Below are positions 1 to 7,975 of a stretch of DNA of 23,524 nt, piece after piece. The DNA lies in the NCBI GenBank assembly GCA_946480715.1, contig CAMLKK010000038.1, positions 1 to 23,524 on the forward strand, read 5' to 3'. The notes under the pieces are model-generated. The model was not told where the DNA came from and made no database searches. It worked only from the letters and a program-made list of their open reading frames with translations. Position 1 is the stretch's first letter; every line of letters begins with the position of its first letter. Origin of the DNA: an uncultured Bacteriovorax sp. GTDB taxonomy: Bacteria > Bdellovibrionota > Bacteriovoracia > Bacteriovoracales > Bacteriovoracaceae. The translations under genes and the position numbers were made by a program.

Positions 1-1763
1 TCAAAGAGATGCAACGTAACTGGATTGGAAAATCTGAAGGTGCAACGATCAAGTTTAAAATCGATTCGCACGAAGTGGAAGTTTTCACGACAAGACCAGA
101 CACACTTTTTGGTGCAACTTACATGGTGCTCGCACCTGAACATGCGCTAGTTAATCAAATCACGACTGCTGCTCAAAAAGCTGAAGTGGAAAAATACCAA
201 GAAATTTGTAAGTCTAAAAACGATTTAGAAAGAACTGAATTGAACAAAGATAAAACGGGTGTATTCACCGGCGCGTATGCCATCAATCCAGCTAACGGAC
301 AAAAAGTTCCTGTTTGGATTGCTGACTACGTTCTTGCAACATACGGAACAGGTGCCGTTATGGCCGTTCCTGCTCACGATGAACGCGATCATGAATTTGC
401 GAAGAAATATAATCTTCCGTTAGTAAGAGTTATCGAAGGTGGCGAGAAAGATATCGAAGAAGCTGCTCACACTGGTGATGGCAAGCACATCAATTCTGAT
501 TTCATCAACGGCTTAAATGTTGCTGACTCGAAAAAGAAAATGATCGAGTGGCTAGAAAGTAAAAAATTCGGAACAGGAAAAATTAACTACAAACTTCGCG
601 ACTGGATTTTTTCTCGTCAAAGATATTGGGGTGAACCATTCCCTATTTTAAAATTTGAAGATGGAACAATTCGCTGTCTAGATGCTGACGAACTTCCATT
701 GCCGCTGCCAGAATTAAAAGAATTCAAGCCATCTGGTAATGGCGAGTCACCACTTGCAAATGCCACTGATTGGTTATGGATTACAGATCCGAAAACTGGA
801 AAAAAGGCAAAACGTGAAACAAACACTATGCCTAACTGGGCCGGCTCTTGCTGGTACTACTTACGTTTTTGTGATCCTAAGAATGAGAAAGAACCGTGGA
901 ATGCGGATATTGAAAAATATTGGATGCCAGTAGATCTTTACATAGGTGGTGCTGAGCACGCAGTACTTCACTTATTGTATGCACGCTTCTGGCACAAAGT
1001 TCTTTTTGATCTGGGATTCGTTTCGACGAATGAACCATTTAAAAAATTAGTGAATCAAGGACTCATCCTCGCAAGCGATGGTGAGAAAATGTCGAAGTCA
1101 CGCGGAAACGTTGTTAACCCTGATCACGTAGTCAAAGAATTCGGTGGCGATTCATTAAGACTTTATGAAATGTTCATGGGTCCTCTTGAAAAAGTAAAAC
1201 CATGGAAAGAAGACGGAGTTAAAGGTGTTTTCAATTTCTTAAACCGCGCTTATCGCTTCTTCGCCGACCCAGCTCATATCGTAGACGGAAACGAAAGCGA
1301 TGAAACATTGAAGGCACTTCATAAAGCGATTAAGAAAGTAACTGACGACTATGACAATCTTCGTTTCAATACAGCGATTTCAGCTCTCATGATTTTTGTT
1401 AACCATTGCTATAAAGCAGGTAAAGTCACAAGAGAAACAGCACGTACGTTTACACTTCTTCTTGCACCAATGGCACCACATATCGCTGAAGAGTTGTGGG
1501 AAATGTTAGGTGGAAAAAAGACGCTAGCATACGAAGGTTGGCCAAAATACAACGCTGATCTTGCTAAAGACGACACAATCACTGTCGCTGTTCAAGTAAA
1601 TGGAAAACTAAGAGCAACTCTGGAAGTTGAACCAGCGATTACTCAAGATGAAATTCTAGCGATGGCCAAGGGAGATGAGAACGTATCAAAGTTCCTTGTT
1701 GGAACGATCGTTAAAGAAATCTATGTCCCTGGAAAAATCGTAAACTTCGTCGTGAAAGGATAA
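1..1763 (+). CDS. leuS: Leucyl-tRNA synthetase, 3' part (5' end outside window)
   Basis: This is a class I aminoacyl-tRNA synthetase that charges tRNA-Leu in the cytoplasm. The reading frame is already open at base 3, before the first ATG at 9, so the gene is cut by the window edge and about 590 residues remain of a family norm near 860; the HIGH-motif part of the catalytic domain is missing. Visible signatures, in order, are the CP1 editing domain ([12 protein letters not shown] near the start, then [19 protein letters not shown]), the return to the Rossmann core ([17 protein letters not shown]), [28 protein letters not shown], and the KMSKS loop at 1086-1100. The C-terminus carries the anticodon-binding helical domain and the small LeuRS C-terminal domain ([15 protein letters not shown]). 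It stops four bases before metG, so the two are probably co-transcribed. Confidence 0.97.
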   Translation, partial: KEMQRNWIGKSEGATIKFKIDSHEVEVFTTRPDTLFGATYMVLAPEHALVNQITTAAQKAEVEKYQEICKSKNDLERTELNKDKTGVFTGAYAINPANGQKVPVWIADYVLATYGTGAVMAVPAHDERDHEFAKKYNLPLVRVIEGGEKDIEEAAHTGDGKHINSDFINGLNVADSKKKMIEWLESKKFGTGKINYKLRDWIFSRQRYWGEPFPILKFEDGTIRCLDADELPLPLPELKEFKPSGNGESPLANATDWLWITDPKTGKKAKRETNTMPNWAGSCWYYLRFCDPKNEKEPWNADIEKYWMPVDLYIGGAEHAVLHLLYARFWHKVLFDLGFVSTNEPFKKLVNQGLILASDGEKMSKSRGNVVNPDHVVKEFGGDSLRLYEMFMGPLEKVKPWKEDGVKGVFNFLNRAYRFFADPAHIVDGNESDETLKALHKAIKKVTDDYDNLRFNTAISALMIFVNHCYKAGKVTRETARTFTLLLAPMAPHIAEELWEMLGGKKTLAYEGWPKYNADLAKDDTITVAVQVNGKLRATLEVEPAITQDEILAMAKGDENVSKFLVGTIVKEIYVPGKIVNFVVKG

Positions 1764-1767
1764 AACA

Positions 1768-3255
1768 ATGACTCAAAAATTTTATATAACAACTGCAATC
1801 GACTACCCAAATGGAAAACCACACATGGGCCATGCTCTTGAGAAAATTGCAAGCGATGCTTATGCTCGTTGGTACAAATTCTTGGGACATGAAACATATT
1901 TTCTCACTGGTACAGATGAAAACGGACAAAAGTTAATTGAGTCTGCAAAAGCTGAAGGAAAAGGAACTCAACAATACGTTGATGAGAATTCAGAAAATTT
2001 CAGAAAGCTATGTCGTGATCTCAATATTTCCAATAACGACTTCATCCGCACAACTGAAAAACGCCACCATGATGTTTGTAATGAACTGTGGAAAAAATTA
2101 GAAACGAAAGGCGACATTTATTTTGGCGTCTACTCTGGTCAATACTGTCTTGCTTGTGAATCTTTCTATACTGAGACTCAGGCACCAGATAATATTTGTC
2201 CGGCACACGGCAAGCCGCTTACCTTAAAAGAAGAAGAAGGCTATTTTTTCAAAATGAGCTCGTACCAAGATTGGATTATCTCGCACATTAAAGCGAATCC
2301 AACTTTCATTGTTCCGCAATCTTCTTACAACGAAATGCTCTCACGTATCGAAGGTGACAAATTAAGAGATCTTCCTATCTCTCGTCCCAATGAAGGATGG
2401 GGAATTCCTGTTCCAGGAAATACAAAATTCGTGATGTACACGTGGTTCGATGCTCTCATTAATTATTATGCTGGTGTCGCTCACACTGATAAAGAAAAAT
2501 TCTGGCCGGCTTCAATGCACGTGATTGGAAAAGACATTGCTTGGTTTCACACAATCATTTGGCCAATCATGCTTAAAGCTGCTGATGTTGCTCTTCCAAA
2601 ACAAGTTTATGTTCACGGGATGATTCTCGCTGAAGACGGAAAAAAAATGAGTAAGTCATTGGGCAACGTTGTTGATCCAAACGACATGCTTGCAAAATAT
2701 CCAGTTGATACTTTCCGCTATTATCTTCTTCGTGCAATTCCTGCGCAAAGTGATGGACGTTTCTCTGAAAAAGAATTGATTGAAAAACACAATGCTGAAT
2801 TAGGTAACAGTTATGGAAACCTGATCATGCGTGTTCTTAAACTTTATCTTAAAGACAATGCTCCGACGTTAGATGGCAAAGGTGTAACGAGAGAAGTAAA
2901 CTTCGATGAGACTTTCACGAAGATGAAAGAGTTCATGGAACGTCGTGAACACAACAAAGCACTAGAGGCGTTGTGGGAAGGCGTAAACAGCATGAACCAA
3001 TATGTGAACACAAAAGAACCTTGGAAGCTTAAAGAGGACAAAACGGCGCTTAAACAAGTTGTTTATAACTGTGTGCACTCGATTCATGCGCTTTCAGTTC
3101 TCCTCTCGCCTTTCCTACCTGAGACTGCTGAAAAAGCTCTGCAACCATTGGGTGTACCGATGACAAGCTTTGAAGCGATCAAATTTGGAGAGACGGTTTA
3201 TGAGCTTTCGGAGCCTAGTCCGTTGTTTCCTAAGATCGATTTGCCTAAAAACTAG
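1768..3255 (+). CDS. metG: Methionyl-tRNA synthetase, short form
   Basis: It charges tRNA-Met, including the initiator, in the cytoplasm. The 495-residue protein has the HIGH-type motif HMGH at residues 19-22 and KMSKS at 293-297 (bases 2644-2658). A single zinc knuckle is formed by C127, C130, C144 and H147 (YCLAC ... CPAHG), the arrangement found in Thermus-type MetRS rather than the two-knuckle E. coli type. The protein ends after the anticodon-binding helices (SVLLSPFLPETAEKALQPLG), so there is no C-terminal EMAP/Arc1p-like tRNA-binding domain. The ATG follows the leuS stop by four bases, which points to a leuS-metG transcription unit. A hairpin with a GAAA loop begins at the last base of the stop codon. 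Confidence 0.97.
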   Translation: MTQKFYITTAIDYPNGKPHMGHALEKIASDAYARWYKFLGHETYFLTGTDENGQKLIESAKAEGKGTQQYVDENSENFRKLCRDLNISNNDFIRTTEKRHHDVCNELWKKLETKGDIYFGVYSGQYCLACESFYTETQAPDNICPAHGKPLTLKEEEGYFFKMSSYQDWIISHIKANPTFIVPQSSYNEMLSRIEGDKLRDLPISRPNEGWGIPVPGNTKFVMYTWFDALINYYAGVAHTDKEKFWPASMHVIGKDIAWFHTIIWPIMLKAADVALPKQVYVHGMILAEDGKKMSKSLGNVVDPNDMLAKYPVDTFRYYLLRAIPAQSDGRFSEKELIEKHNAELGNSYGNLIMRVLKLYLKDNAPTLDGKGVTREVNFDETFTKMKEFMERREHNKALEALWEGVNSMNQYVNTKEPWKLKEDKTALKQVVYNCVHSIHALSVLLSPFLPETAEKALQPLGVPMTSFEAIKFGETVYELSEPSPLFPKIDLPKN

Positions 3256-3298
3256 TGGTTAGTGAAAACTAGCCACGAAAAAGACACAAAATTTTTTT
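3255..3298 (+). terminator. Probable terminator after metG
   Basis: GTGGTTAGT (3255-3263) and ACTAGCCAC (3268-3276) form a nine-pair stem with one G-U pair, closed by a GAAA tetraloop. The T-run (3292-3298) lies about 15 bases after the stem instead of directly after it, so this is not a textbook intrinsic terminator. It is well placed to end the leuS-metG transcript and to protect its 3' end. Confidence 0.45.
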
Positions 3299-3323
3299 AA
3301 AAAAAATCATTTTTTAGTTAGTT

Positions 3324-3364
3324 ACAGGTTTTATTGACGGCCACTTCAAGTGGCCTTAACCTGT
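3324..3364. other. Compound inverted repeat between metG and the small ORF
   Basis: An outer stem ACAGGTT/AACCTGT (3324-3330 with 3358-3364) encloses an inner stem GGCCACTT/AAGTGGCC (3339-3346 with 3348-3355, realistically 6-7 pairs with a 3-5 base loop). The asymmetric internal loop has eight bases on the left and two on the right. No T-run follows, so it is not an ordinary terminator. It could be an operator, part of a leader RNA of the downstream genes, or a small RNA; the sequence alone does not decide. Confidence 0.35.
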
Positions 3365-3469
3365 TAAAATCAAAACATTTCTTCTTCTCGAGCTGAGATT
3401 CGTCAGCAAAAATGCCGATACCGTATTAAGATTGATCTACAACAAGTTTTAAACAAACGGTGAGAGCGC

Positions 3470-3724
3470 ATGGACGAAGAACAATTAGCATTAGTAGAAG
3501 AAGGGTTGAACCTCCTCATCCAAAGATACAAGAGGAATGAAAAACCAGGTGATCTACAGAAGATGCAGGCAGCAATGGATGCCAAAGTTGCGATTCGAAA
3601 AGTAATGCTTTCAGTGGCCATCAAGGGTGATATCAAAGACATCGTGCCTATCATTGAAAGGGGGAAAGGGGCCGGTTGGGAAGTCACCGATTTCGAAAAC
3701 AAGATCGTTCGTTACCACGCTTAA
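3470..3724 (+). CDS. Small conserved-looking hypothetical protein (84 aa)
   Basis: I do not recognise this protein. It is 84 residues long, highly charged (many K, E, D and R), with no signal peptide or membrane segment, so it should be cytoplasmic. The first two thirds are predicted mostly helical (EEQLALVEEGLNLLIQRYK and the following helices); the end (AGWEVTDFENKIVRYHA) looks like a short beta hairpin. A purine-rich GAGAG lies just before the ATG. It sits 67 bases upstream of the YqeY gene on the same strand and may be co-transcribed with it. A 99-codon antisense ORF covers the same bases but has low-complexity Ser/Phe-rich composition typical of a shadow, so I prefer this strand. Confidence 0.7.
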   Translation: MDEEQLALVEEGLNLLIQRYKRNEKPGDLQKMQAAMDAKVAIRKVMLSVAIKGDIKDIVPIIERGKGAGWEVTDFENKIVRYHA

Positions 3725-3791
3725 TTCCTTGTCCTTATTATCATTTTAAACAATAATGGCCAGCAAATCGCAGCTCTGACTGGAGGCTATT

Positions 3792-4202
3792 ATGTTTGAA
3801 CAGATTACTGAAGATATTAAGAAAGCAATGTTTGCAAAGGACAAAGACCGTCTGGATGCTCTTCGCTATTTTAAAGCTATGCTTATCGAGAATAAAACAT
3901 CTAAGGCACCCATCGCCGAAATGGATGTTCTTATTAAGCACGTAAAGAAACTGAAAGATTCATTGGAAAATTTTCCTGAAGGTAACGAGATTCGTAAAAA
4001 GACGGAAGTTGAAATCAATGTTCTTTCTGATTACATGCCTAAACAGATAAGTGCAGATGAAGTGAAGGCCATGATTGCGTCTATCATTGCGGCCAATCCC
4101 GGTGTCAACGCTGGATTAGTAATGAAGGAATTAAGCCCGAAGATCAAAGGTCAGTTTGACAGCAAACTTGCTAATGAACTTGTGAAAGCGGCGCTTGGTT
4201 AA
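3792..4202 (+). CDS. GatB/YqeY domain-containing protein
   Basis: This 136-residue protein matches the GatB/YqeY family, close to the usual size of about 147 residues. Family features seen are the N-terminal start (MFEQITEDIKKAMFAKDKDRLDALR), the middle segment LSDYMPKQISADEVKAMI, and the C-terminal motif with GLVMKELSPKIKGQFDSKLANELV. The C-terminal part is the same fold as the tRNA-binding tail of GatB, the amidotransferase subunit that makes Gln-tRNA or Asn-tRNA, and a tRNA-related role is commonly proposed but not proven for stand-alone YqeY. A good Shine-Dalgarno TGGAGG precedes the ATG. The gene ends five bases before the convergent nuclease-fold gene. Confidence 0.93.
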   Translation: MFEQITEDIKKAMFAKDKDRLDALRYFKAMLIENKTSKAPIAEMDVLIKHVKKLKDSLENFPEGNEIRKKTEVEINVLSDYMPKQISADEVKAMIASIIAANPGVNAGLVMKELSPKIKGQFDSKLANELVKAALG

Positions 4203-4207
4203 TTAGT

Positions 4208-5911
4208 TTAGAATTTGCAATTGATCGATGCAGGGAAATGATCGCTGATTATTTCCTGCATGTAGCGGTGGTAAAAAGGATTAGTGAGCTGACGTAAGAA
4301 CACTCTTCTTCTCATACCATCAAGCTTTTCTGGTATTTGAAAATCATCTTTAACAATCGCATTTTTTTTAATGGTATAAGTTTGGTTAAGTCGCTTTTCA
4401 AAAGCGCTTACCAACTTGTCCATTTTACTTTGTCCTGCAGGAGTTAAAGGATATTCAAGTTCAATCGTCGTTGAATCATCTGTTGGAGGAATGTCCCCTT
4501 CTAAAACTGGTTGATCCCTTCTTGTTTGAAATTGGATAATCGGAAAATCATTCAAACCTAGAAATTCTTTGTTTCTAAAACCAACAATCTCTTCACGAAT
4601 AATGTATCGTGTTTCAATTTCTTTCATGATTGGTGATTTGAAATAATTGTAAACTTCACCAACCTCGCATCCTGGAAATGTTTTTGGATTGAAGATGAAA
4701 TGGTCATAGTCATTAGCTACACCTGCCGTTTCCTTACCTGTTGAGAGGTAGCGTGAAGGTGAAACGGTTGAGGGTTCAGTAATAAACAATTCTGCTCCTG
4801 GAAATGCCGAGAGAATTTGCGGCCAGAAAGCATTGTTCGAAACGAGGTTCATGTCTGACATGAACATAATTTTTTCGTCTTTGTACTTTGCTTTAAAACG
4901 ATTCATGAAATCGAGTGTGTTTTTTACTTCTGCGTAACGAGCGAAGTTCACACCATTAATTCCCGTCCCAAGATCTTTATAGGTATCAACACCGAAAGTT
5001 TTTTTCATCAAATCTTTCTCAGCATCTTCGTCGCCTGAGTAAGTGAAAACAACATGAGAAGTGATTAGATTTATTTTTTGATTGCCTGTTTTGAATGAAG
5101 CCATGAATGGTCTGCGAGCAAAGTGCTGAACAAGATCTTTACCCATGAAACTTTTTGATAAATCAATGAAACATGCAACAGGCGATCCAGAGAGTTCGTC
5201 AGAGTATTCTTTGCAATGAGGATTTTGCGCGAGTGAAACATGATCAGCTCGATAGTAATATCCAACCATCTCTTCTACGGAGCCGATTAGTGCAGAATCT
5301 CCTCTTGGAGAGAGAACTAATGCCCAACTTGGATCAAGCTTTTTGAGTTCAAGAAGAATTTTTAAATATCCCGGTGGACGATAGAGTGTTTCAGCTTTTT
5401 GAACCGTGCTTAAAATCTCTTCGATCTGTGCATTTAAAATATTGGCTTCTTTCTGAGTTGTCGCTTTGCTTTTTTCTACTCTTAAATCGCCAACCATCTT
5501 TGGGGCAGCATTCAGATAAGCAAGAACTGCTTTATTATTTATTTCATCTCTTCCGACCGTTGCAAGAAGTTCAAGACCAGAAACAATATCGTAACGGTTC
5601 ATGATTTTTGCTACGAGAGCGTAATCTTTGAACATCGTTTTCGATGTTCCTGGATGCAGAAGATTGTAGTTGGCAATTTTAAATGACGTCGTTGTTTTTG
5701 AATTAACTGAAGTAGGTCCGTAATGTTGATAGTTTGAATAACAATCAACTTTGAATTCTTTTTTAATGACGAGCGCACTGATTGTCTGACATCGCTCCAG
5801 CGACTCAGCAATTTTTGATTCATCATCTTCCAATGATTTTGCTAAATTTTCTTGGGCCTTCAGACTCCAGTTTGAACACAGGATGAATGAAAGCAAGATG
5901 AGTAGCTTCAA
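4208..5911 (-). CDS. Secreted endonuclease/exonuclease/phosphatase-fold protein
   Basis: A 567-residue exported protein of the EEP (DNase I-like) superfamily, whose members cleave phosphodiester or phosphomonoester bonds in DNA, RNA, inositol phosphates or sphingomyelin. The N-terminus is a signal peptide ending LKA before Q20. The expected metal and catalytic residues are all in order: N83 in ANYNLLHPG, E114 in SGLELL, H286 in ITSHVVF, D353 and N355 in MFMSDMNLV, and D403-H404 in NDYDHFIF; a conserved Arg pair at 266-267 precedes a core strand. A helical insertion (about 130-185) and a C-terminal extension after 410 make it longer than DNase I. The substrate cannot be read from the sequence. 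In a predatory bacterium a periplasmic or released nuclease would fit, but that is inference. Confidence 0.82.
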   Translation of the reverse strand: MKLLILLSFILCSNWSLKAQENLAKSLEDDESKIAESLERCQTISALVIKKEFKVDCYSNYQHYGPTSVNSKTTTSFKIANYNLLHPGTSKTMFKDYALVAKIMNRYDIVSGLELLATVGRDEINNKAVLAYLNAAPKMVGDLRVEKSKATTQKEANILNAQIEEILSTVQKAETLYRPPGYLKILLELKKLDPSWALVLSPRGDSALIGSVEEMVGYYYRADHVSLAQNPHCKEYSDELSGSPVACFIDLSKSFMGKDLVQHFARRPFMASFKTGNQKINLITSHVVFTYSGDEDAEKDLMKKTFGVDTYKDLGTGINGVNFARYAEVKNTLDFMNRFKAKYKDEKIMFMSDMNLVSNNAFWPQILSAFPGAELFITEPSTVSPSRYLSTGKETAGVANDYDHFIFNPKTFPGCEVGEVYNYFKSPIMKEIETRYIIREEIVGFRNKEFLGLNDFPIIQFQTRRDQPVLEGDIPPTDDSTTIELEYPLTPAGQSKMDKLVSAFEKRLNQTYTIKKNAIVKDDFQIPEKLDGMRRRVFLRQLTNPFYHRYMQEIISDHFPASINCKF

Positions 5912-6020
5912 TTAATCTCCAAGAATAATAATCAACTAATTACGGGCATAAGTTTACCTTTTTAAAGACCCCTTCATCAAACGCAAAACAGGACTAAACA
6001 AATACTCAAGTGCTTGAATA

Positions 6021-6057
6021 TCTGTCCCTGACAGAAAAAAAAAGAAAGCGTGAAAAT
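6021..6057. promoter_or_regulatory. Inverted repeat overlapping a weak promoter-like site
   Basis: The perfect inverted repeat TCTGTC-CCT-GACAGA (6021-6035) lies between two divergent genes. On the + strand its right half contains CTGACA (6028-6033), five of six matches to a -35 box, with a poorer -10 candidate GAAAAT (6052-6057) after 18 bases. If real, it would drive the gene at 6135 and the repeat could be an operator. A second small inverted repeat, TCAAG-TG-CTTGA, lies at 6006-6017. No T-run follows on either strand in the orientation needed for termination. Confidence 0.3.
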
Positions 6058-6134
6058 ATGACACACCTAAAGAATTAATGGGATTTGCCGAAAAGAACTC
6101 AGTGTACGAGTAAGCCTAACGTGAGGAATGACTT

Positions 6135-7064
6135 ATGTTGAAGTATTTATTGATTTTTTCATTGGCCCTGAATGTGTCTTATGCTTCAGGTGTTAAATTA
6201 GTGGACTACCTTGTGAGTAGCTCAGGGATTACTGAAATCCTCGCGAAACATGGAATTAAAGGAAATGATGCCAAACAAGTTCAAAGCTATGTGGCCTCTT
6301 CGCTTGCAGCTCTTGGGAATAAAAGCTCGCTTACCAAGCAGGAATTAGCTGATGTTCTTGTAAAGCTTCCAGTTGCTGGAGCTGATGCAAACGTTAGAAA
6401 AGGTCTTCAAATGCTTCTAGATACTCCTGCTGATCAAATTAAAAAGCAGGACGTAGTTAATGCTATTAACAACATTATCTACCTTGCTAACCGTCACAGA
6501 TCAGTGATCATCACTTGTTCAGAATGTGTGAATGAAAATCTTTCAAAAGCAGGATTCAAATTTACAGTTGAAACAGTTAAGAATGCTTCTTCAACAAAAT
6601 TACTTAAAGATGTCATTCCAAACAATCCAGCACAACTTAACACATTCATCTCTACGAGAATGAAAAAAGCTGGTATGGGAGATTACTCAAAAGTTACTCC
6701 AGACTTAGTTGCTCCAGAAGATGAAAAATCACTTGCTCTATTTTTAGGTCTTGCTGAAAGTGGATCTGCTGAACAAAAAGCACTTATCGCTTCAATCAAA
6801 AAACTTTCTACTAAAAATGGAAAAACAAACATCATCGATCCAAAAAATCCACACAAGTTTTGGAAGATCGTAGCTGATGATATGTCACCACAAGACATGG
6901 CCGGATGGACGAGAACTCTTGATGAAGTTTCAGCTCGCGCTGCTAAAGATAACGTTAGCGCAGAAGAAGCTTTCTATCGTACACTTAAAGATAAAGCTCA
7001 GGGGAACGAATACCTCACGAAGCAATATGAAACTTTAAAAGCTAAGAAGTGTTTCTTTAAGTAA
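6135..7064 (+). CDS. Secreted protein of unknown function (309 aa)
   Basis: I do not recognise a family. The N-terminus is a clear signal peptide cut after SYA (residue 17), so it should be periplasmic or released. The mature part is mostly helical, lysine-rich, and has three cysteines: a CSEC pair at 128-131 and one near the C-terminus (KKCFFK), which could form a disulphide or bind a metal. The start is supported by GTGAGGAATG upstream of the ATG. Codon choice is biased (Leu mostly ctt, Ala mostly gct), which together with the strong terminator just after the stop suggests high expression. It stands alone: its left neighbour is divergent and its right neighbour convergent. Confidence 0.85.
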   Translation: MLKYLLIFSLALNVSYASGVKLVDYLVSSSGITEILAKHGIKGNDAKQVQSYVASSLAALGNKSSLTKQELADVLVKLPVAGADANVRKGLQMLLDTPADQIKKQDVVNAINNIIYLANRHRSVIITCSECVNENLSKAGFKFTVETVKNASSTKLLKDVIPNNPAQLNTFISTRMKKAGMGDYSKVTPDLVAPEDEKSLALFLGLAESGSAEQKALIASIKKLSTKNGKTNIIDPKNPHKFWKIVADDMSPQDMAGWTRTLDEVSARAAKDNVSAEEAFYRTLKDKAQGNEYLTKQYETLKAKKCFFK

Positions 7065-7087
7065 GTAAACTACCAAGCAAAAAAATA

Positions 7088-7115
7088 AAGGCCCCAGAAA
7101 TGGGGCCTTTTTATT
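7088..7115. terminator. Bidirectional intrinsic terminator
   Basis: AAGGCCCCA (7088-7096), a GAAA loop and TGGGGCCTT (7101-7109) form a strong nine-pair GC-rich hairpin. T-rich sequence follows on the + strand (TTTTTATTTTT) and the A-rich bases on the left give TTTATTTTTTT on the - strand. It therefore serves both the rightward gene ending at 7064 and the leftward cytochrome operon ending at 7117. Confidence 0.9.
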
Positions 7116-7116
7116 T

Positions 7117-7491
7117 TTAAAGATAGTTATCAATCCAGTTTTCAAACACTGCCACCTGCTCTGTCGAAAGCGGTGATTGCGGATCTGGCGGCATGTCTCC
7201 ACCATAATTTTTTAGACTACGAACAAGCTCAGAATTGGCTGCACTTCCTTTAGCGATCAGACCTGCTGATTCCCATTGAGCTGAAGTCGTATAGTTTGTC
7301 CAACCCGAGTGACATTGAAAACATTTCGCCTGAAGAATTGAATAGGCTGCCGATAGCCTCACTCCATCCGGAGTAGAAGTATCGATAGATCCGTTTGGAC
7401 TATATTGTCCTTGGTCTCCTGAATTACTGTTGTAATCCTGACCGCAGGAACTAAGAAATAAAAATAGAGAGACGAAAAAAAGCTTTTTCAT
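7117..7491 (-). CDS. Cytochrome c-type lipoprotein
   Basis: A 124-residue lipoprotein with a single haem c site. The signal peptide ends in a canonical lipobox LSSC (C16), so the protein should be lipid-anchored in the envelope. The haem-binding motif CFQCH is at residues 57-61 and a likely axial methionine, M100, sits in GGDMPPDPQSPLS, as in class I cytochromes c of the kind often seen with DUF1549/planctomycete-type cytochromes. The C-terminal helix (TEQVAVFENWIDNYL) is typical of the fold. Its ATG overlaps the stop of the YceI gene by one base (TAATG), implying translational coupling. It is the last gene of a four-gene leftward operon. Confidence 0.9.
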   Translation of the reverse strand: MKKLFFVSLFLFLSSCGQDYNSNSGDQGQYSPNGSIDTSTPDGVRLSAAYSILQAKCFQCHSGWTNYTTSAQWESAGLIAKGSAANSELVRSLKNYGGDMPPDPQSPLSTEQVAVFENWIDNYL

Positions 7492-7967
7492 TAAACATCA
7501 ATAGTGGCGATGACCTCGACAGAATCATCAACACCGATCTCCATATATTTTGCTTCTTTCAACTTGAACTCTGATGGTTTAACCGTGAATTGTGCTTGCA
7601 GCTTATTTGGCGAAAGATTTTTGTAAGTAAAGTTCACTGGTTTTTTAACATCATTAATTGATAGTGTTCCTGTTCCTTTTCCACCTGCTGCAGAAACTTG
7701 GGTCATTGTAATTTTGGGAAATTTTTCAGCATTGAGGTGTTTGTGAAAATGAGAATCACGTAAATCAATTCCAGTTTTTAGTTCTTCTACTTTTATCCAA
7801 AGTTGTTCAGCTGTAAAAGCATCTCCAGCTTTTTTCACTTCACCTTTTAACTTTGCCGATTTTGCTTCAAAACTTCCCGCGGGAGATAAACTCATTTTAA
7901 CTGTCACTTCATGAGCATTGATTGCTCCAGAAATTAATACTGTCATTAAACATAAAGCTGCTTTCAT
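7491..7967 (-). CDS. YceI-family periplasmic protein
   Basis: A 158-residue protein with a signal peptide cut after INA (residue 18). Its beta-rich sequence follows the YceI lipocalin-like fold: VKGEV-type strands, the helix with DLRDSHFHKHLNAEKFPKI (the family's characteristic hxxLxxxxFFDxxxYPxI segment), and GTLSINDVKKPVNF. YceI proteins bind isoprenoid or other long hydrophobic ligands, and several are encoded next to cytochromes b or c. An excellent Shine-Dalgarno TAGGAG precedes the start and overlaps the stop of the upstream gene; the downstream cytochrome lipoprotein gene overlaps its own stop. The ligand here is unknown; a quinone- or lipid-carrier role next to haem proteins is inference. 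Confidence 0.9.
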   Translation of the reverse strand: MKAALCLMTVLISGAINAHEVTVKMSLSPAGSFEAKSAKLKGEVKKAGDAFTAEQLWIKVEELKTGIDLRDSHFHKHLNAEKFPKITMTQVSAAGGKGTGTLSINDVKKPVNFTYKNLSPNKLQAQFTVKPSEFKLKEAKYMEIGVDDSVEVIATIDV

Positions 7968-7975
7968 CTATTCTC

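Noticed and set aside
3291..3316. A/T-run region as an origin or phage attachment site
   Set aside because: Only homopolymer runs are seen; there are no DnaA-box clusters, no tRNA and no integrase nearby.
3403..3702. Antisense 99-codon frame over the small ORF
   Set aside because: Composition is Ser/Phe/Arg-rich with no recognisable motif, and it covers the better-supported + strand ORF at 3470.
6021..6040. Hairpin TCTGTC-CCT-GACAGA as a terminator
   Set aside because: It is followed by A's, not T's, on the + strand, and on the - strand the T-run precedes the stem; it also lies upstream of both divergent genes.
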